From Hyphomicrobium_A sp964493785 (GTDB taxonomy: Bacteria > Pseudomonadota > Alphaproteobacteria > Rhizobiales > Hyphomicrobiaceae), in contig CAZBPM010000002.1 in NCBI GenBank assembly GCA_964493785.1, positions 124,001-188,000 of the forward strand: 64,000 bases of DNA, in the 5' to 3' direction. Each line of letters opens with the position of its first letter. Position 1 is the first letter of the stretch. A program made the translations under genes and the position numbers. The notes under the pieces are model-generated. The model worked only from the letters and a program-made list of their open reading frames with translations. It had not been told where the DNA came from and did not search any database. Shown in pieces: positions 8,023 to 17,885 of this stretch.

Positions 8023-10401
8023 CTAGGTTTCGACCGCCTCGTCGGTGACTGGGTCGCGCGCCGGCGGATTGCTGCGGCGAGGCAACAGCCGCCGTCCGAC
8101 CATCAGCACCGCCGGCAGAATGACGAGCTGCCCGATCAGCGACGCGAATAGGCACACGCCTGCCAGTTCGCCGAACAGCCGCAGCGACGGCAGGTGCGAG
8201 AGCATCGTCACACCGAGGCCGAGCGCCAGCACGATCGTCGTCAGCACGACGGGCGGGCCGATGTGATGCGCGGCACGCATCAGCGCTGCGTAGGCGGTGT
8301 CCTGGGTGGCCCCGACCCGATCCTCCTCAAGCCTGAAGCGGTTGAGGAAGTGGATGGTCGAGTCGATGGCCAGCGAGAACGCCACGGTTATGGCGACGAT
8401 CGAAGCGAACTGCAGCCCCTCGCCGGTAGCCCATAGGATGGCGCCGGTCGCGAAAATCGGGAACAGCGACGGCATGATGCTGGCGAAGCCCACCAGGACG
8501 GACCGCAGCGCGATGCCGAGGAAGATGAAGATGATGAACATGTCGCCGACGAGACCCCAATTGAGGTCCCAGATCAGCTTCGCCGAATTGCGCGCTGCAA
8601 TTGCGGGCAGACCCGTGACTGAAATCTCGTACCCGGGGTTCGCAGCACGGATGGGCTCCAGCGCCGCATCGAGCTTGTCGACCACCGGCAAGATCTCGCT
8701 GGCATCGACGTCCGGCAGGCGGGCTGTCACCAGCACCGCCTTCTCGTCCTCGGCGATGAAGCGGCGGACCAGATGCTCCGGCAGGAGCCCGACGTAGCGC
8801 TTCACGTTCGGGACGCTGGCGTCGCCAGCCGCGGCAAGCCACCGCCGCAGGCTCTCCAGTGACCAGACGTTGCCGAGGCCGACGCGCTGCTCCAGTACAT
8901 CGTGCGCCTCGGCAATCGCCTTCAGCGTCGCGTCGTCGTAGATCGACTGGTTGCCCGTCCAGCGGATCATGACGTGCATCGGATTGGCGCCCGTCAGCTT
9001 CTCATCGAGCCGTCCGGTGGCGGCGAGCGCCTGCTCCTTGTCCGGGACCTGATCGGCCAACCGGTAGTGCGGCTTCAGCTGGCTGTAGGCGATGCCGCAC
9101 AGCACTGTTGCAATGACCGACAGCGCGAAGAATACCGTCGCATTGCGCGCAACCGTGCGCACGATGGCGTCCGTTATACGCTGCAGAACACCGACGCCGC
9201 CCTGTTCTTGTACGTGCGGATCGACGGCAGAGGCCTTCTCCCGCCGAATAAGCAGTGCCGCGAGTGTCGGCACCACCACGGCGACGGCCGTATATGAGAT
9301 GCCGACTGCCATCAGGGCTGCGAAGCCGAACGTGCGGATCAGGGCCGAGTCAGCGAACGCGAACGATACGATCGAGATGGCCTGATTCATCGCCGTGAGA
9401 AGGCAGGCCGGGGCAACGTCTAGCACCGCGTTGCGCGCCGCCTGGATGCGATCCATGCCGGCGAGGATGTCGCGGCGGATAGACATGACGAGGTGCATCG
9501 AGTCCGAGAAGCCGGAAACGAGGATGAGCGGCGTTATGACGTTTATGAAAAGGTTCAAACGGAAATCCAGCGCGCCGAGCACGCCGAGCGTCCAGAAGAT
9601 GGCGATGGCCGGTCCCATCACGGCGATGATGGTCAGCGACAGCCGTCGGAAGAACATATAGGCGATGCCGATACCGACGACGAAGCCCAGTCCATTGTAG
9701 ACGAGCCGGTCGCGCTCGACCGCGTTGCGGATCTCGAGCTGCATGACGGGAGCGCCGGTCAGCTTTGCCGTCAGGCCGCTGTCCAACAGCTGCTCCTCGA
9801 CCGTCGCGTTGATCTCGCCGATGACCTCGCGCGCGCTGCGCTCATGTACGATCTTGCGATCCAGTGCGATGACGATTAGCGCCAGTTGGCCATCGTCGGA
9901 CAGGAATTTTCCTTTGACGATGTCGTTGGACTTCAGCGCCGAGAGCATGCTGTCGTAAGCCGGGCCGTCGGCGGGCAACTCGTCGGGAACGAGTGGAGGC
10001 GGATACCCTGTCGCATCGGGCTTGTCGCGGGCGGACAGCATGGAGACGAGGCCGGCGACGCCGTCGACGAGTTGCAGCTCCGTCGTGAGGTTGGCGAAAG
10101 TCTCGAGCTGCTTGTGCTTCAGGAGGTCTTTGCCCTCCACCACCACGAGCACGTCGAACTCGCTCGAGGGAAACCGCTTGTCGATTTCCTCGTATCGGCG
10201 GAACTCCTCCGTGTCCGTGCGGAACAGCTCCGACAGGGAGTCGTCGACCTGCAGCCGCGACAGGCCGATACCGGCCAGCACCGTCATCACCACGATGAGC
10301 AGCAGCGAAACGTAGGGCGCCTTGAGCGCGATCAGCCCAATCTTGTCCAAGCCGAACGAAAACAGAAAGGATCGGCGCGGAGCGTCCTTCTCGCTATCCA
10401 T
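8023..10401 (-). CDS. RND / MMPL-family exporter
   Basis: A 792-residue inner-membrane transporter of the COG1033 (MMPL/HpnN-like) RND branch. It has two similar halves, each with one N-terminal helix (residues about 27-48 and 410-430), a periplasmic loop of about 180-200 residues, and five further helices including the conserved FSDSMHLVM (near 300) and FSLAIDSTIHFLNRF (near 690) segments. Such proteins export lipids or other hydrophobic molecules. No membrane-fusion protein or outer-membrane channel gene is adjacent, as is usual for this branch. A hopanoid role is only a guess because no hpn genes are visible. Confidence 0.85.
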   Translation of the reverse strand: MDSEKDAPRRSFLFSFGLDKIGLIALKAPYVSLLLIVVMTVLAGIGLSRLQVDDSLSELFRTDTEEFRRYEEIDKRFPSSEFDVLVVVEGKDLLKHKQLETFANLTTELQLVDGVAGLVSMLSARDKPDATGYPPPLVPDELPADGPAYDSMLSALKSNDIVKGKFLSDDGQLALIVIALDRKIVHERSAREVIGEINATVEEQLLDSGLTAKLTGAPVMQLEIRNAVERDRLVYNGLGFVVGIGIAYMFFRRLSLTIIAVMGPAIAIFWTLGVLGALDFRLNLFINVITPLILVSGFSDSMHLVMSIRRDILAGMDRIQAARNAVLDVAPACLLTAMNQAISIVSFAFADSALIRTFGFAALMAVGISYTAVAVVVPTLAALLIRREKASAVDPHVQEQGGVGVLQRITDAIVRTVARNATVFFALSVIATVLCGIAYSQLKPHYRLADQVPDKEQALAATGRLDEKLTGANPMHVMIRWTGNQSIYDDATLKAIAEAHDVLEQRVGLGNVWSLESLRRWLAAAGDASVPNVKRYVGLLPEHLVRRFIAEDEKAVLVTARLPDVDASEILPVVDKLDAALEPIRAANPGYEISVTGLPAIAARNSAKLIWDLNWGLVGDMFIIFIFLGIALRSVLVGFASIMPSLFPIFATGAILWATGEGLQFASIVAITVAFSLAIDSTIHFLNRFRLEEDRVGATQDTAYAALMRAAHHIGPPVVLTTIVLALGLGVTMLSHLPSLRLFGELAGVCLFASLIGQLVILPAVLMVGRRLLPRRSNPPARDPVTDEAVET

Positions 10402-10675
10402 GGGTCCCCCAACGGCGAGTCATTTGGGTTTGTGGTGTACGGCGCCCGCGCGCGCTTGTCCCGCGTAAGTTGGCCACGCGCCACGGGGAATCGGCAGACG
10501 CCGGCGGATGGTTGCATTTGCGGCACGGCCGGCGAGCAGCCCGCCGGGCGCCATTCTTGCAGGATCTTTGCGCCGCAATATGGCCGTACCCGCAGGGTCC
10601 TTTCGCGCTCCCTCATCTCCCCGGAAGCTCCTCATGCCGGTGACGATTTCGCCTTCGACGTCCGCTGTATCGACA

Positions 10676-11617
10676 ATGGGGCAAGTCCCTCGAGCCGTGC
10701 TGTCGCTACTTATCGGGGTGTGGCTCGCGGCCGGCGTGCATGCCGCACCGCAACAAGCGCCAAACAGCCGCGTCGTTCTCGACCTGCCCGTTGGCTTCGT
10801 GCCTTCGCCTTTGTTCTCAGGGTTCCAGGACGATGCCACTGGGGTGTCGTACGTGATCTTGGAGGCGCCGGTCGGCGAGTACGACAAGATGGCGCAGGGC
10901 TTTACGGCGGAGGAGTTGGCCAGGCGCAACATCACTCAGGTCGAGAAGGGCACGCTGCCGCGAGAGGATCCGTACGTCTACATGCGTGCGATTCAGAAGT
11001 CCGAGGCCGGCACCTATGCAAAGCAGTTCGTTCTGTTCCGTACGGCGGACCAGACCGTTCTCGTCTCGGTCAACGTGCCGAAGCGATCGATCGACGACGG
11101 CAGCGTCAAGCAGGCAGACATCGAGCAGGTCCTGGCGAGTGCGAAGACAACCGAGAAGCCGGCGGTGCGCGATCTTTATTCGCTGGGTTATCTGGGTCCA
11201 TTCAAGGAAGCTGGAAAGATCGTCGGAACGAGCAAGGTCTACACGCTTGACGGCAAGCTGGATCCCGATGGCACCGGAGACGCGCGGTCGGCGTTCATGG
11301 TCGCGCCTTCTCTCGACAAGCGCCCCATCGCAGAGCCAGTGAAGCTCGCGCTTGGGCTGCTCACCAGCCTCCCAGGCTACAAGGACTTCAAGCCCGAACC
11401 AGCGCGGCAGATCATCGTCGACGGTCTCGAAGGTGTAGAGGTGGAGGCCGACGCCATCGACGAGGACGACCGCAAGCCCATTCGCCTCTACCAGCTCATG
11501 TTGGTCGGCAAAGACGGCGGCTATTATCGCATCATCGGCATTGCAACGCCGGAGGACCGGGCCCGTATCGCGGAGGAATTTCCCAAGATCGCCCACTCCT
11601 TCCGCCTGCTCCCCTAG
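10676..11617 (+). CDS. secreted protein of unknown function
   Basis: About 313 residues with a clear signal peptide (LSLLIGVWLAAGVHA, cleavage near residue 28). The mature part repeats a beta-rich theme: a segment around VVLDLPVGFVPSPLFSGF near the start and a second half around YSLGYLGPFKEAGKIVGTS, each followed by text about fit or error terms such as FKPEPARQIIVDG. I do not recognise a named family. The start is uncertain: ATG 10676 gives a compact signal peptide, while ATG 10634 and 10508 are in frame upstream. It is divergent from the RND exporter and ends 81 bases before tRNA-Val. Confidence 0.7.
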   Translation: MGQVPRAVLSLLIGVWLAAGVHAAPQQAPNSRVVLDLPVGFVPSPLFSGFQDDATGVSYVILEAPVGEYDKMAQGFTAEELARRNITQVEKGTLPREDPYVYMRAIQKSEAGTYAKQFVLFRTADQTVLVSVNVPKRSIDDGSVKQADIEQVLASAKTTEKPAVRDLYSLGYLGPFKEAGKIVGTSKVYTLDGKLDPDGTGDARSAFMVAPSLDKRPIAEPVKLALGLLTSLPGYKDFKPEPARQIIVDGLEGVEVEADAIDEDDRKPIRLYQLMLVGKDGGYYRIIGIATPEDRARIAEEFPKIAHSFRLLP

Positions 11618-11698
11618 ATCGCTGGGGGCCAGTGCTTGACAGCGACAGGCGGCGCCTCGCATAACGGCCGTCCGGCAATCACCATTTACCGGCACGGC

Positions 11699-11773
11699 GG
11701 GCGGTTAGCTCAGCGGTAGAGCACACGCTTCACACGCGTGGGGTCATAGGTTCAATCCCTATACCGCCCACCA
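11699..11773 (+). tRNA. tRNA-Val (anticodon CAC)
   Basis: A complete cloverleaf can be folded. The acceptor arms GGGCGGT (11699-11705) and ACCGCCC (11763-11769) pair, the D arm is GCTC/GAGC, and the anticodon stem CACGC/GCGTG encloses loop TTCACAC with anticodon CAC at 11731-11733. The T arm carries GGTTCAATCC. Discriminator A is at 11770 and CCA (11771-11773) is encoded. It reads GUG valine codons. I saw no duplicated 3' end downstream that would mark an integrated element. Confidence 0.96.
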
Positions 11774-11810
11774 TCCCAGCCAACTCAGCGCAGAATGGGC
11801 CGACCCAATA

Positions 11811-11837
11811 CGAAAGCGGCGAGCCGAAGCCCGCCGC
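11811..11837 (-). terminator. terminator of the autotransporter gene
   Basis: Read on the minus strand, a nine-pair GC-rich stem (one G-U pair) closes on a UUCG tetraloop and is followed by TTTCG. It lies 27 bases past the autotransporter stop. The U run is short, so efficiency is uncertain. Confidence 0.6.
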
Positions 11838-11863
11838 CTTGCGTGCTGACGTCGGGAGACGTG

Positions 11864-14800
11864 TCAGAACTTCCAGTTGAACCTGCCGCGCAGACCGTTG
11901 TCGGTGAAGTCGCCGGAGTACTGACCCATGTATGAGAGGCCCAGCGTCATATCCTGCGCGATCACCGCATCGGCGCCGATGTCCAACAGCGCGCTGTTCT
12001 GTGCCAGCGGCACGCCGCCGATGCCGATGCCGATCCCCGTCGAGACGAACGCCATCGCAATCTCAGGCGTCGTGTCGCCGAAGGCATACTGCCAGGCGGC
12101 AGACACGTGCGGGATCACCGTCGTGCCACCCCACACAACCGTGGTGCCGGCCCGCGCACCCAGCGTGCCGTAGCCCAGGTTCATGTTGAGACCGCCGCTG
12201 GTGAGACCGGCAATCGGGCCGCTCTCGGTGAAGCTGTCCGTACCGACGTGCACGTAGGCCAAACCCGCGAACGGCTCGATCACACCGCCATGGGTGAAGA
12301 TCGGATAGGCGAGCTCGGCAAAGAGCTGACCGACGTCGCCGTTGTAGGAAGCGCTCTCGCCTTCGAAGAACCCGGGGAACACAACCGAGCGATCCGATTC
12401 GATGCTGTTCCAGGTCCACGTGCCGCCCGAGCGCAGCGCGAACTCACCGATGCCGCCGCCGGCGTAGGCACCAAGAACGTAGCTGTTGATGTCGGCAGAG
12501 CTGTAGCGATCGCCAGCGGCAGAGAGACTGGTGTTGAGATAGCCCGTCGCAAGACCACCGCGCCACCCGCTGCCCATGTTGCCGTCGACGCCGGTGACGA
12601 AGCCACCGAGGTTGCGGTCGGTCGTGGCCGCGTTGCCGTTTGAGTCGTACTGGCCCCAGGCACCGAATGCGCGGCTCCACCAGGCGAGGTCGTGGTCGAC
12701 GGGCGGGGCGCCACGCGAGGCGCCGTAGCCCGCACCGAGCGACATGCGCGAGGAACTGTCCGTCTCGACGACGTTGGTGGGCGCAGCTGCTGCCATCACG
12801 ATCGGCTGACCACCGCCTGCACCGATGCCACCGTAGTAGGATTGGATCAGGCGGCCGGTGATCGCCTCGCGGACATAGCGACTGTCATCGGCCAGAGCCG
12901 AGCCGACCGAAGCGTGGATCTCACCCGACAAAGCGTTGAATGCTTGCTGGGCGCCGGCGACACCGCCGGCGACGATGGAGCTGTAAAGCGGGTTGTCGGT
13001 GGGGAACTTATCCAGCGCATTGGCAACTGCGTATTCGTTTGGCGTACGTGCCGCGGTCGTCAGCGCGTTATAGCCATCGACAACCAGGTAGACGTTGTTG
13101 GGATCGTAATCGAGGCTGTAGAGGATGAACGCCGACGTCGTATCGACGCCGTCGAACTCTCCCGTCCTGGCGCCCGTCGAGGTGATGATCGCGTAGCGCA
13201 TCAGTGACGGCGAGCCGGAAACCTGCACTGTGCCGCCTGCAATGGTCGCGGTGCCGCCGGCCAGAATAAGGTCGGACTGAGCGCCGGCGACCTCGACCTC
13301 GTAGTTCGTGCCCGCCGCAAAAGAGAGGTTGCCGACGACGTTCAGCGTACCAGGCGAGTTGCCGGGAGCAACAGTGCCGCCGCTCTGGACATCAAGGCTC
13401 GCGATGGTGCCATCGCCGCCGACGATGCCGGTGCCGGAGACTGTTACGTCCGTCTGCGAATAGTTTGAGTTCACGACAGCTTTGCCGCCCGTGACCGTCA
13501 TGTCACCAGTGAATGCACTGGAGTTGCCGGTGAAGGTTGTGGTGCCTGCGAGAACCGTCAACTCATGCCCCGTGCCGTTGAGGACGGACAGCGCAGAGCC
13601 AAACGTCATAGACCCTGTGTGGTTGAAGACAATCTCACCTGAAAGCGAAGGAACGGAGAATGTGTTGCCGAAAGTGACCTGCGCCGAATTGAGCGTGCCG
13701 GCAGCGACGGGGGCGTCGCCTTCCCGAGCACCGAAGATGAGAGTGCCGTTTCCGCCTGTCTGAGCGATCCGCACAATGCCGTTGGTTGCCGTGGCCGTGC
13801 TGCCGGTCGACAAAATCATCGTGCCGTTGGTGCTACCGCCAATGATTATGCCATTGGCCGCGGTTACCTGGGCGCCGTTGCGCACTTCCAGCACGCTGTC
13901 GTAGTTAATCTGCACGCTAGTATCGGTAGCGTTGAGCTGAGCGCCATTTTCGATGATCGCGTTCAGCGTCGCGTTGTTGCCGATGTAGGCGCCGTAATAG
14001 ATATTTAGTGACGTACCAGCCCCGCTGACGAGAAGATCACTGGGTGCACCCGCGGTCGCGCCGTAAAGATAATCGGCGGTCACCGAGGCGCCGCCGGTAA
14101 TGTTGAGGACACCGCGGTCGCCGTAACCGAGCTCAATGTAGTTGTTTATGTTCACCACAGTTCCGGCACCACTGATGTTGACGGTGCCTTCGGAACCAGC
14201 GGCGTAGGCGATGTACAGATAGTTGAGGTAGTTGTTGTCCGGGTCGAACACCATTCCACCGTTGATGTTGATCGTGCCGGCTCCTTCATAACCGGCATAG
14301 AGCGACGGGTTGCCGGCCCATATCGTGTTGGCACCGGAAATGTTCAGGGTGCCCGTCGCCCCCGCGCCTCGGCCGACATATACGTCATCAGTTTGCACAT
14401 CGGCGCCGTTCGCCACGGTCATCGCACCCAAGGCGTCCGAAGAGGTCGCGATTTCGACATCGCCGGCGGTGAGCTGGGACCCGGTGCCGGTGACCGTAAG
14501 GCTGGCGGGAGTCGTGAAGTAGTCGTCCTCGCCGATGTAGGTCGTCCCGGTGATGCTCAGCGAACCGCCATTGCTAATCGTGACTGTGCCCAGCCCCTCA
14601 TAACCGATGTGCGCATTGCCCCCGACAGTCATAGCGGAGTCTGCGCCAGTGATCGTCACCGTCGAGACAGCTGTCGGATAGTAGCCGATGTAGGCATCTC
14701 CACCGATCTGGAACAGACCGCCGTTGCTCACCGTCGTGGTGGAGTTGCCCTCATATCCGAGATAGACGTTCCCGCCGCCTGATCCATCATCGACGATGAG

Positions 14801-15634
14801 CTGCGATCCCGCGCCAGACACGACGATGCCACCTGGGTAGCCTTCGTAATAGCCGGCGTAGATGTATTCGGTCGTGACCACCGCGCCGGCGGTGATGTTC
14901 AATTGGCCGCGGCCGTACTCATAGCCGATGTACATGCCGTCGCTGAGGGTCCAGGTCGTACCCGCGCCTGAAATGTTTGCCGTGCCAAGCGGATTGTTGT
15001 CGTAGCAGCTTCCTCCGCAGTAGCCGAGATAGGTGAAGCCGGAGGTCACCGTACTCCCCCCGCTGACGTTGAGGGTGCCGTCGTTGTATTCGCCGATGTA
15101 CATGTATTCGCCGGATGCATCGAGATGACCGCCGTTGGTGACGTTGATCACGCCGGAGGTGTTCTCTCCCGAGCTGACATAGACGGACGAGGTCGACGTT
15201 AGCGTCGAGCCGTCACCGTCGATATTCACGGTGCCGCTGGCATCCCCTTCGTCGCCGACGTAGACACCGTTGCTCGAAACCTGTCCGCCACCGGTTAGAT
15301 TGAGCACGCCGGAGCCATAGCGGCCGACTTGGAGACCATTGGTTATGGTCCAGGTGCCGGTCCCCAGGACGCTGACCGTGCCGGTGCTATTAGCTTGGTC
15401 TGCAATGACGCCCGAAGTCGATGCTACGATGCCGCCGCTGATGATATTGAGAGTTCCAACGCCCGTACTGCCGACGATCAAGTTATCGTTCGGGATTGTG
15501 TTGGGCGGGACAGTTACGGTCTGGTTGTTAATGACCGTCTGCGCCTGTGCACCCGATGCCATGCCGAGGGCGGCTGCAACGGCGATGGCGCTAGAACGCA
15601 GCCCCGACATACGTGGTGGATAAAGCGCGTGCAT
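11864..15634 (-). CDS. autotransporter (type Va) with beta-helix passenger
   Basis: A 1256-residue type V secretion protein. A signal peptide covers about residues 1-32 (SSAIAVAAALGMASGAQAQ). From about 40 to 560 the passenger consists of roughly 30-40-residue repeats built on G-x-LNI-x-GG or V-x-ISGAG turns followed by a Y-(I/V/L)-G-(Y/E) motif, as expected for a right-handed beta-helix. A PATR-like stretch follows (about 690-780), then a linker and a C-terminal 12-strand barrel domain from about residue 985 to the terminal Phe. The start at 15634 has AGGGG upstream; ATG 15610 is an alternative. No protease motif is seen, so adhesion or surface coating is the likely role (inference). It is a single gene with a terminator behind it. 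Confidence 0.92.
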   Translation of the reverse strand: MHALYPPRMSGLRSSAIAVAAALGMASGAQAQTVINNQTVTVPPNTIPNDNLIVGSTGVGTLNIISGGIVASTSGVIADQANSTGTVSVLGTGTWTITNGLQVGRYGSGVLNLTGGGQVSSNGVYVGDEGDASGTVNIDGDGSTLTSTSSVYVSSGENTSGVINVTNGGHLDASGEYMYIGEYNDGTLNVSGGSTVTSGFTYLGYCGGSCYDNNPLGTANISGAGTTWTLSDGMYIGYEYGRGQLNITAGAVVTTEYIYAGYYEGYPGGIVVSGAGSQLIVDDGSGGGNVYLGYEGNSTTTVSNGGLFQIGGDAYIGYYPTAVSTVTITGADSAMTVGGNAHIGYEGLGTVTISNGGSLSITGTTYIGEDDYFTTPASLTVTGTGSQLTAGDVEIATSSDALGAMTVANGADVQTDDVYVGRGAGATGTLNISGANTIWAGNPSLYAGYEGAGTININGGMVFDPDNNYLNYLYIAYAAGSEGTVNISGAGTVVNINNYIELGYGDRGVLNITGGASVTADYLYGATAGAPSDLLVSGAGTSLNIYYGAYIGNNATLNAIIENGAQLNATDTSVQINYDSVLEVRNGAQVTAANGIIIGGSTNGTMILSTGSTATATNGIVRIAQTGGNGTLIFGAREGDAPVAAGTLNSAQVTFGNTFSVPSLSGEIVFNHTGSMTFGSALSVLNGTGHELTVLAGTTTFTGNSSAFTGDMTVTGGKAVVNSNYSQTDVTVSGTGIVGGDGTIASLDVQSGGTVAPGNSPGTLNVVGNLSFAAGTNYEVEVAGAQSDLILAGGTATIAGGTVQVSGSPSLMRYAIITSTGARTGEFDGVDTTSAFILYSLDYDPNNVYLVVDGYNALTTAARTPNEYAVANALDKFPTDNPLYSSIVAGGVAGAQQAFNALSGEIHASVGSALADDSRYVREAITGRLIQSYYGGIGAGGGQPIVMAAAAPTNVVETDSSSRMSLGAGYGASRGAPPVDHDLAWWSRAFGAWGQYDSNGNAATTDRNLGGFVTGVDGNMGSGWRGGLATGYLNTSLSAAGDRYSSADINSYVLGAYAGGGIGEFALRSGGTWTWNSIESDRSVVFPGFFEGESASYNGDVGQLFAELAYPIFTHGGVIEPFAGLAYVHVGTDSFTESGPIAGLTSGGLNMNLGYGTLGARAGTTVVWGGTTVIPHVSAAWQYAFGDTTPEIAMAFVSTGIGIGIGGVPLAQNSALLDIGADAVIAQDMTLGLSYMGQYSGDFTDNGLRGRFNWKF

Positions 15635-16279
15635 GCTGGGGATCCCCTGTGCGGAACTGCACTTTTGACAACGTCTGATTCGATGCGCATGCGACAGGTA
15701 CGGCAGGAAACATTCCGTACTCGTGTCACATTCGTGACGACCTTCAACGCGTATCGTGCAGAGGATCGACGGCTTGCCGGATTGCCAGGCCTATCTCTGC
15801 GCACAATGCTCGCTCGCGTTCAGCCCAAGCGCGCAGCCCAGCACAGCCTCAATCGCACTCGCGATCGGGACAGCGAAAAGGACACTTCACATTGGAGCTT
15901 CGAGCGTACTCACCATCTTTTCGGATGAGATGGGACGCGCACTCTCTTTCCGCTCAAGGACGTCGGATGAGGGAAAGCCTGCGGACGCACGGTCTGATGG
16001 CGACGACGACGCAGACAAATCAAAACGGCAGGCAATTGGAGCTTGAGGCCGACTCTGAAGCTGGTTCAAATCGATATTGGCTATCTTGCGGCATAAGCAG
16101 GGCTTATGGGACGCACACTGGCGCGCAGCCTGCTACCGCGCGAACTTCACGCTCGCACAGTCGCCACCATGCGTTGTGAGCTTGCGCACATGTTTTGTGC
16201 GCGCTGGCCGCCAAGCAGAGATGAAGTATCCGGGTCTCACAGGCACTCGTCAGTGAGACCCGAACGCCGGCACGCGAGC
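15635..16279. other. 645-base non-coding interval
   Basis: This interval contains the upstream region of the autotransporter and the 3' region of a small secreted-protein gene. Several open frames exist on both strands but their translations look random (Arg/Ser/His-rich, no Shine-Dalgarno). Apart from the hairpin at 16231-16262 I see no structure in it. Confidence 0.5.
16231..16262 (-). terminator. 3' hairpin of the small secreted-protein gene
   Basis: A perfect 10-pair stem (CGGGTCTCAC/GTGAGACCCG) with a 12-base loop sits 17 bases past the stop of the gene at 16280-16576. On the minus strand no U run follows, so it may protect the mRNA end or act as a Rho-dependent stop site rather than as a classical terminator. 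Confidence 0.45.
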
Positions 16280-16576
16280 TTAGTGACCGGCAACATGCCG
16301 GCGTGGATGCCGGTAGTAGCGAGGCGCAGCGTGCGCCATCGGGCACATGCTCGTCGGGTTGTACTGGGAGCAGCACTTGGCTTGTCCGGTTGACGCGTCG
16401 AGCTCGCGGCTACCAGGAAGGTGGCATGGGCCGCCTGCCTGCTCAGTGTTGTAGTCCCAGTTCCCGGGATCGCCATTGGCGTATCCCATGTACTCGGCGC
16501 TGGCCGGCAGGACGAATGCCGTTTGCATAACGGCGACGGCAAGGCCGTATACGCCGATCTTGATTGCCCGGTTCAT
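16280..16576 (-). CDS. small secreted Cys-containing protein, unknown
   Basis: A 98-residue protein with a good signal peptide (IGVYGLAVAVMQTAFVLPASA, residues 7-27). The mature 71 residues are polar and carry four cysteines (one in GPCHLP, two in KCCS, one in MCPM) and a His/Arg-rich tail. GGGAG seven bases before ATG 16576 supports the start. I do not recognise the family. The cysteines could form two disulfides in the periplasm or bind a metal. It is followed by a hairpin and precedes the decarboxylase gene's 3' end by about 130 bases in the opposite sense of reading. Confidence 0.6.
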   Translation of the reverse strand: MNRAIKIGVYGLAVAVMQTAFVLPASAEYMGYANGDPGNWDYNTEQAGGPCHLPGSRELDASTGQAKCCSQYNPTSMCPMAHAAPRYYRHPRRHVAGH

Positions 16577-16709
16577 TTTTCACTCCCTAGGTTGGTGCCG
16601 CTCGCGACACCTGTCCCCCAAGAAGAGCGGATGATGAACCAAGTGGTGCAGCACCATGCCCCGGGCAATACCGTCCTGGCTTACAAATTGGCCAACTTCG
16701 GAGTTCGCC

Positions 16710-17885
16710 TTACCGCCGTGCGGCCGCGGCTTCTTGACCTTCCGCCTCGTACATCGTCAGCATCGGCGGATCGAGCAGGATTGCCTCGTCATACTCGCCA
16801 TAGCCATTGAAACGGCCGGCGATAGCACGGGCGTATGCGCCCATGCTGCCGATCTCGATGTAGTCGCCCTCGCGCACCGACTCGGGCAGCATGAAGGGAC
16901 CCTTCATGTAGTCGATCGAGTCGCACGTCGGACCCCAGAATTGGAACGGGGCGAGCGGTTCGCTTGCATCCACGCTGCGCGAAACCAGCCGAGTCGGGAA
17001 GATGAAACCGAGGTGCGCGGCGTCGAACAGCATCCCGTAAGAGCCGTCGTTGATATAGAGGCTGTTGCCGCGACGCGCATCGACGCGAACGATGAGGCAC
17101 TCGGCTTCGGCCACCAGCGCACGCCCCGGCTCGCACATCAGCTTGATGTTCTCTTTGACCGGCAGCATGTCCACGTGCCGCTCGATCACGTCGATGAAGT
17201 CCTGCAGCGGGGCGGGATCGCTGTCGGGATAGCGCGAGGGAAAACCGCCGCCGACGTCGAGTCGCTCGATCATGACGCCAGACTTGACGATGATGCGGTG
17301 GACTTCGCCCAGCGCGGTGACATAGGCGTCGGGTGTCGTCGTCTGCGAGCCGACGTGGAACGTCACACCGAGCTCGGCCGCAACCTGGCGGGTCTTCACA
17401 AGCAGCTTTGCGGCATCGAGGCCCGTGATGCCGAACTTGCGCTCTAGCGGGATGCGGCTGTTGATCGCCGGCACGGCGACGCGCACCCACAGGATGAGAT
17501 CGCGAGCTCCGCCCGTGGCCTCGACGATCTTGGCCAGCTCATCCTCGCTATCGAGCGAGAACGAGCGCACGCCGAGGGCGTAGGCCCGCTGGATGGCGTG
17601 CCGCGACTTGACGGGATGCATGAAGTGCAGCTGCGCATCGGGGATCGTGGCCGCGTCCTCGATCTCGGGGAGCGAGGCGACGTCGAAGTGGCGGATGCCG
17701 GCTCCGTAGAGCGATCCGATCAGGAACACCGAGTTGTTCGCCTTATAGGCGTATGCGACGTCCCCGGGGAATTTCTCGACGAACCACTTGGCCGCACGGC
17801 CCGCCGCAAGCGGGCGCAAACCCCGCACCGGCCGCTCGGGCCGGCACTTCTCGATCAGTGCAGTTGCAGACGAGAATTTTTCCAT
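16710..17885 (-). CDS. ornithine/lysine decarboxylase, alanine-racemase fold
   Basis: A 391-residue PLP enzyme of the fold-III ODC/LysA family, making putrescine (or cadaverine) in the cytoplasm. The PLP lysine is in AYAYKANN near residue 45, the glycine loop in DVGGGFPSRY near 225, CEPGRALVAEA near 260, and the active-site Cys in GPTCDSID near 315. The absence of the longer DAP-decarboxylase signature favours ODC or the dual ornithine/lysine type. The start at 17885 follows GGAGG by nine bases. The frame stays open 52 codons further upstream to 18041, but that part has no family resemblance. It is divergent from a ThDP-enzyme gene and has a long leader. Confidence 0.9.
   Translation of the reverse strand: MEKFSSATALIEKCRPERPVRGLRPLAAGRAAKWFVEKFPGDVAYAYKANNSVFLIGSLYGAGIRHFDVASLPEIEDAATIPDAQLHFMHPVKSRHAIQRAYALGVRSFSLDSEDELAKIVEATGGARDLILWVRVAVPAINSRIPLERKFGITGLDAAKLLVKTRQVAAELGVTFHVGSQTTTPDAYVTALGEVHRIIVKSGVMIERLDVGGGFPSRYPDSDPAPLQDFIDVIERHVDMLPVKENIKLMCEPGRALVAEAECLIVRVDARRGNSLYINDGSYGMLFDAAHLGFIFPTRLVSRSVDASEPLAPFQFWGPTCDSIDYMKGPFMLPESVREGDYIEIGSMGAYARAIAGRFNGYGEYDEAILLDPPMLTMYEAEGQEAAAARR

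Noticed and set aside
9886..11250. 454-codon plus-strand frame
   Set aside because: It crosses the RND exporter gene antisense and the secreted unknown out of frame, with no motif or ribosome site.
11699..11773. Integration site (attB) in the tRNA-Val gene
   Set aside because: I found no integrase gene and no repeat of the tRNA 3' end downstream; the flanking genes look chromosomal.
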